This document shows, piece by piece, positions 63,180 to 64,000 of a stretch of 64,000 nt of DNA (positions within the stretch are counted from its first letter, which is position 1; each line of letters opens with the position of its first letter). The notes below the pieces were generated by a model that saw only the letters and a list, made by a program, of their open reading frames with translations, ran no database searches and had not been told where the DNA came from. Source of the DNA: Ahrensia marina (lineage in GTDB: Bacteria; Pseudomonadota; Alphaproteobacteria; Rhizobiales; Rhizobiaceae); the NCBI RefSeq assembly GCF_001293565.1, contig NZ_JXMU01000002.1, positions 124,001 to 188,000 of the forward strand. The letters are read 5' to 3'. Both the position numbers and the translations under genes were made by a program.

Positions 63180-63952
63180 GCGACCAACCTCTTTTATCTG
63201 TCAATGACGTTTCCAAATTTTATGGATCACGGGTTGGCTGCCGCGATGTTTCCTTTGACCTTTACCCCGGTGAAGTGTTGGCGGTTGTCGGCGAAAGCGG
63301 ATCGGGCAAGACAACACTTCTGAACTGTATTTCAACGCGTCTAGAGCCAACAAATGGTTCTGTTACTTATCGCATGCGCGATGAAACCACACGCGACCTT
63401 TATCAAATGAGTGAAGCGGAGCGGCGCTTTTTGATGCGGACGGATTGGGGATTTGTACATCAAAATCCTGCCGATGGTTTGCGTATGGCCGTGTCGGCAG
63501 GTGCCAATGTTGGCGAGCGTTTGATGGCTGTTGGTGACCGGCATTATGGCAATATTCGCGAGACAGCAATTGACTGGCTTGGCCGCGTTGAAATCAATGA
63601 AGACCGTGTCGATGATCAGCCTCGTGCGTTTTCCGGCGGTATGCGGCAGAGACTGCAAATCGCGCGTAATCTTGTCACTGGTCCGCGTTTGATTTTCATG
63701 GATGAGCCGACTGGCGGTCTCGATGTTTCTGTTCAGGCACGCTTGCTGGATTTGATACGCGGCCTTGTGAGCGATCTTGGTCTTGCCGCTATTGTTGTAA
63801 CGCATGATCTGGCGGTTGCGCGTCTTCTGTCTCACCGGATGATTGTAATGAAGGACGGTCACGTCATCGAAAGTGGACTCACTGACCGTGTGCTCGATGA
63901 CCCGCACCAGCCTTACACGCAGCTACTCGTATCTTCCATATTACAAGTTTAA
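63176..63952 (+). CDS. phnK: C-P lyase ABC-type ATPase subunit PhnK
   Basis: ABC ATPase that docks on the PhnGHIJ core and not on a transporter. It has Walker [12 protein letters not shown], the signature [14 protein letters not shown] and Walker [13 protein letters not shown] followed by the switch His in VTHDLA. The family start [20 protein letters not shown] is also typical. Length (258 residues) is normal. A 13-base gap leads to the presumed phnL. Confidence 0.95.
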   Translation: MSDQPLLSVNDVSKFYGSRVGCRDVSFDLYPGEVLAVVGESGSGKTTLLNCISTRLEPTNGSVTYRMRDETTRDLYQMSEAERRFLMRTDWGFVHQNPADGLRMAVSAGANVGERLMAVGDRHYGNIRETAIDWLGRVEINEDRVDDQPRAFSGGMRQRLQIARNLVTGPRLIFMDEPTGGLDVSVQARLLDLIRGLVSDLGLAAIVVTHDLAVARLLSHRMIVMKDGHVIESGLTDRVLDDPHQPYTQLLVSSILQV

Positions 63953-63965
63953 TTACAGGCCTCTG

Positions 63966-64000
63966 ATGATGACCGCAGCTATAACCGTTTGTGACGTATC
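63966..64000 (+). CDS. phnL: Start of probable phnL (cut by window edge)
   Basis: An ATG pair (63966 and 63969) begins a frame reading MMTAAITVCDV up to the window edge. This suits the N-terminus of an ABC ATPase, and phnL follows phnK in most C-P lyase operons. Only eleven full codons are visible, so the call rests mainly on position. Confidence 0.55.
   Translation, partial: MMTAAITVCDV

Noticed and set aside
1-64000. Mobile element, phage, CRISPR or tRNA-associated island
   Set aside because: No transposase, integrase, direct-repeat array, tRNA gene or sharp change in codon or base use was found by reading; the window looks like stable chromosome.

Overview
The window is a gene-dense chromosomal segment of an alphaproteobacterium, most likely of the order Hyphomicrobiales (Rhizobiales). 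The evidence is the gene order pmbA-cysQ-DUF4170-waaA-lpxK-DUF2093-mutL, rhizobial-type Zur, PutR and SqdBDC proteins, a textbook CtrA box, and moderate G+C. TRAP transport and sulfolipid genes would suit a marine or low-phosphate habitat, but I cannot name the genus. I saw no rRNA, tRNA, CRISPR array, insertion sequence, integrase or phage gene. Coding is tight, with many ATGA/TAATG overlaps.

Layout. 1-5.8 kb: translation and RNA maintenance (ileS 3' end, a lipoprotein, tadA, a long-tailed RluB-type pseudouridine synthase, rsmD, a patatin). 5.9-15.5 kb: VOC protein, CPA2 antiporter, pmbA, cysQ, DUF4170, the lipid A/Kdo genes waaA-lpxK, DUF2093 and mutL. 15.7-23.5 kb: a long minus-strand run with msrPQ, a Zur-type regulator, selO, a thiolase, an acyl-CoA ligase and a tandem PPC/DUF296 protein. 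The gap before zur holds a possible relic of a zinc permease gene. 23.6-29.2 kb: YqaA-like protein, DUF2161 nuclease-like protein, copper chaperone PCu(A)C with a DUF2946-like partner, a degenerate histidine kinase under a CtrA box, and gnd. 29.2-37 kb: an esterase, a GGDEF-EAL protein, and the divergent putR/putA pair.

37-50.6 kb is the metabolic core. A GntR-uxaC-uxuA-uxuB operon takes glucuronate to 2-keto-3-deoxygluconate. After chrA comes a cluster of BKACE (beta-keto acid cleavage enzyme), class III aminotransferase, divergent RpiR regulator, TAXI-TRAP receptor, fused TRAP permease and UspA. It reads as uptake, transamination and acetyl-CoA-dependent cleavage of an unidentified amino acid. 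50.5-53.5 kb: the sulfolipid operon sqdB-sqdD-sqdC. 53.6-58.4 kb: a flavin reductase and a chemosensory patch (truncated chemoreceptor tail, stand-alone periplasmic Cache protein, intact chemoreceptor) plus a LprI/MliC-type lysozyme inhibitor. 58.4 kb to the end: phosphonate use, phnF-phnX on the minus strand and phnGHIJK(L) on the plus strand, with an inverted repeat that is a likely PhnF operator.

The least explained items are the degenerate receiver-kinase under a CtrA box, the TAXI/transaminase/BKACE cluster, the PPC-ligase-thiolase operon, the chemoreceptor remnant beside a solo Cache protein, and the znuB-like relic. Nothing here is plainly a wholly new system; these are the best candidates.
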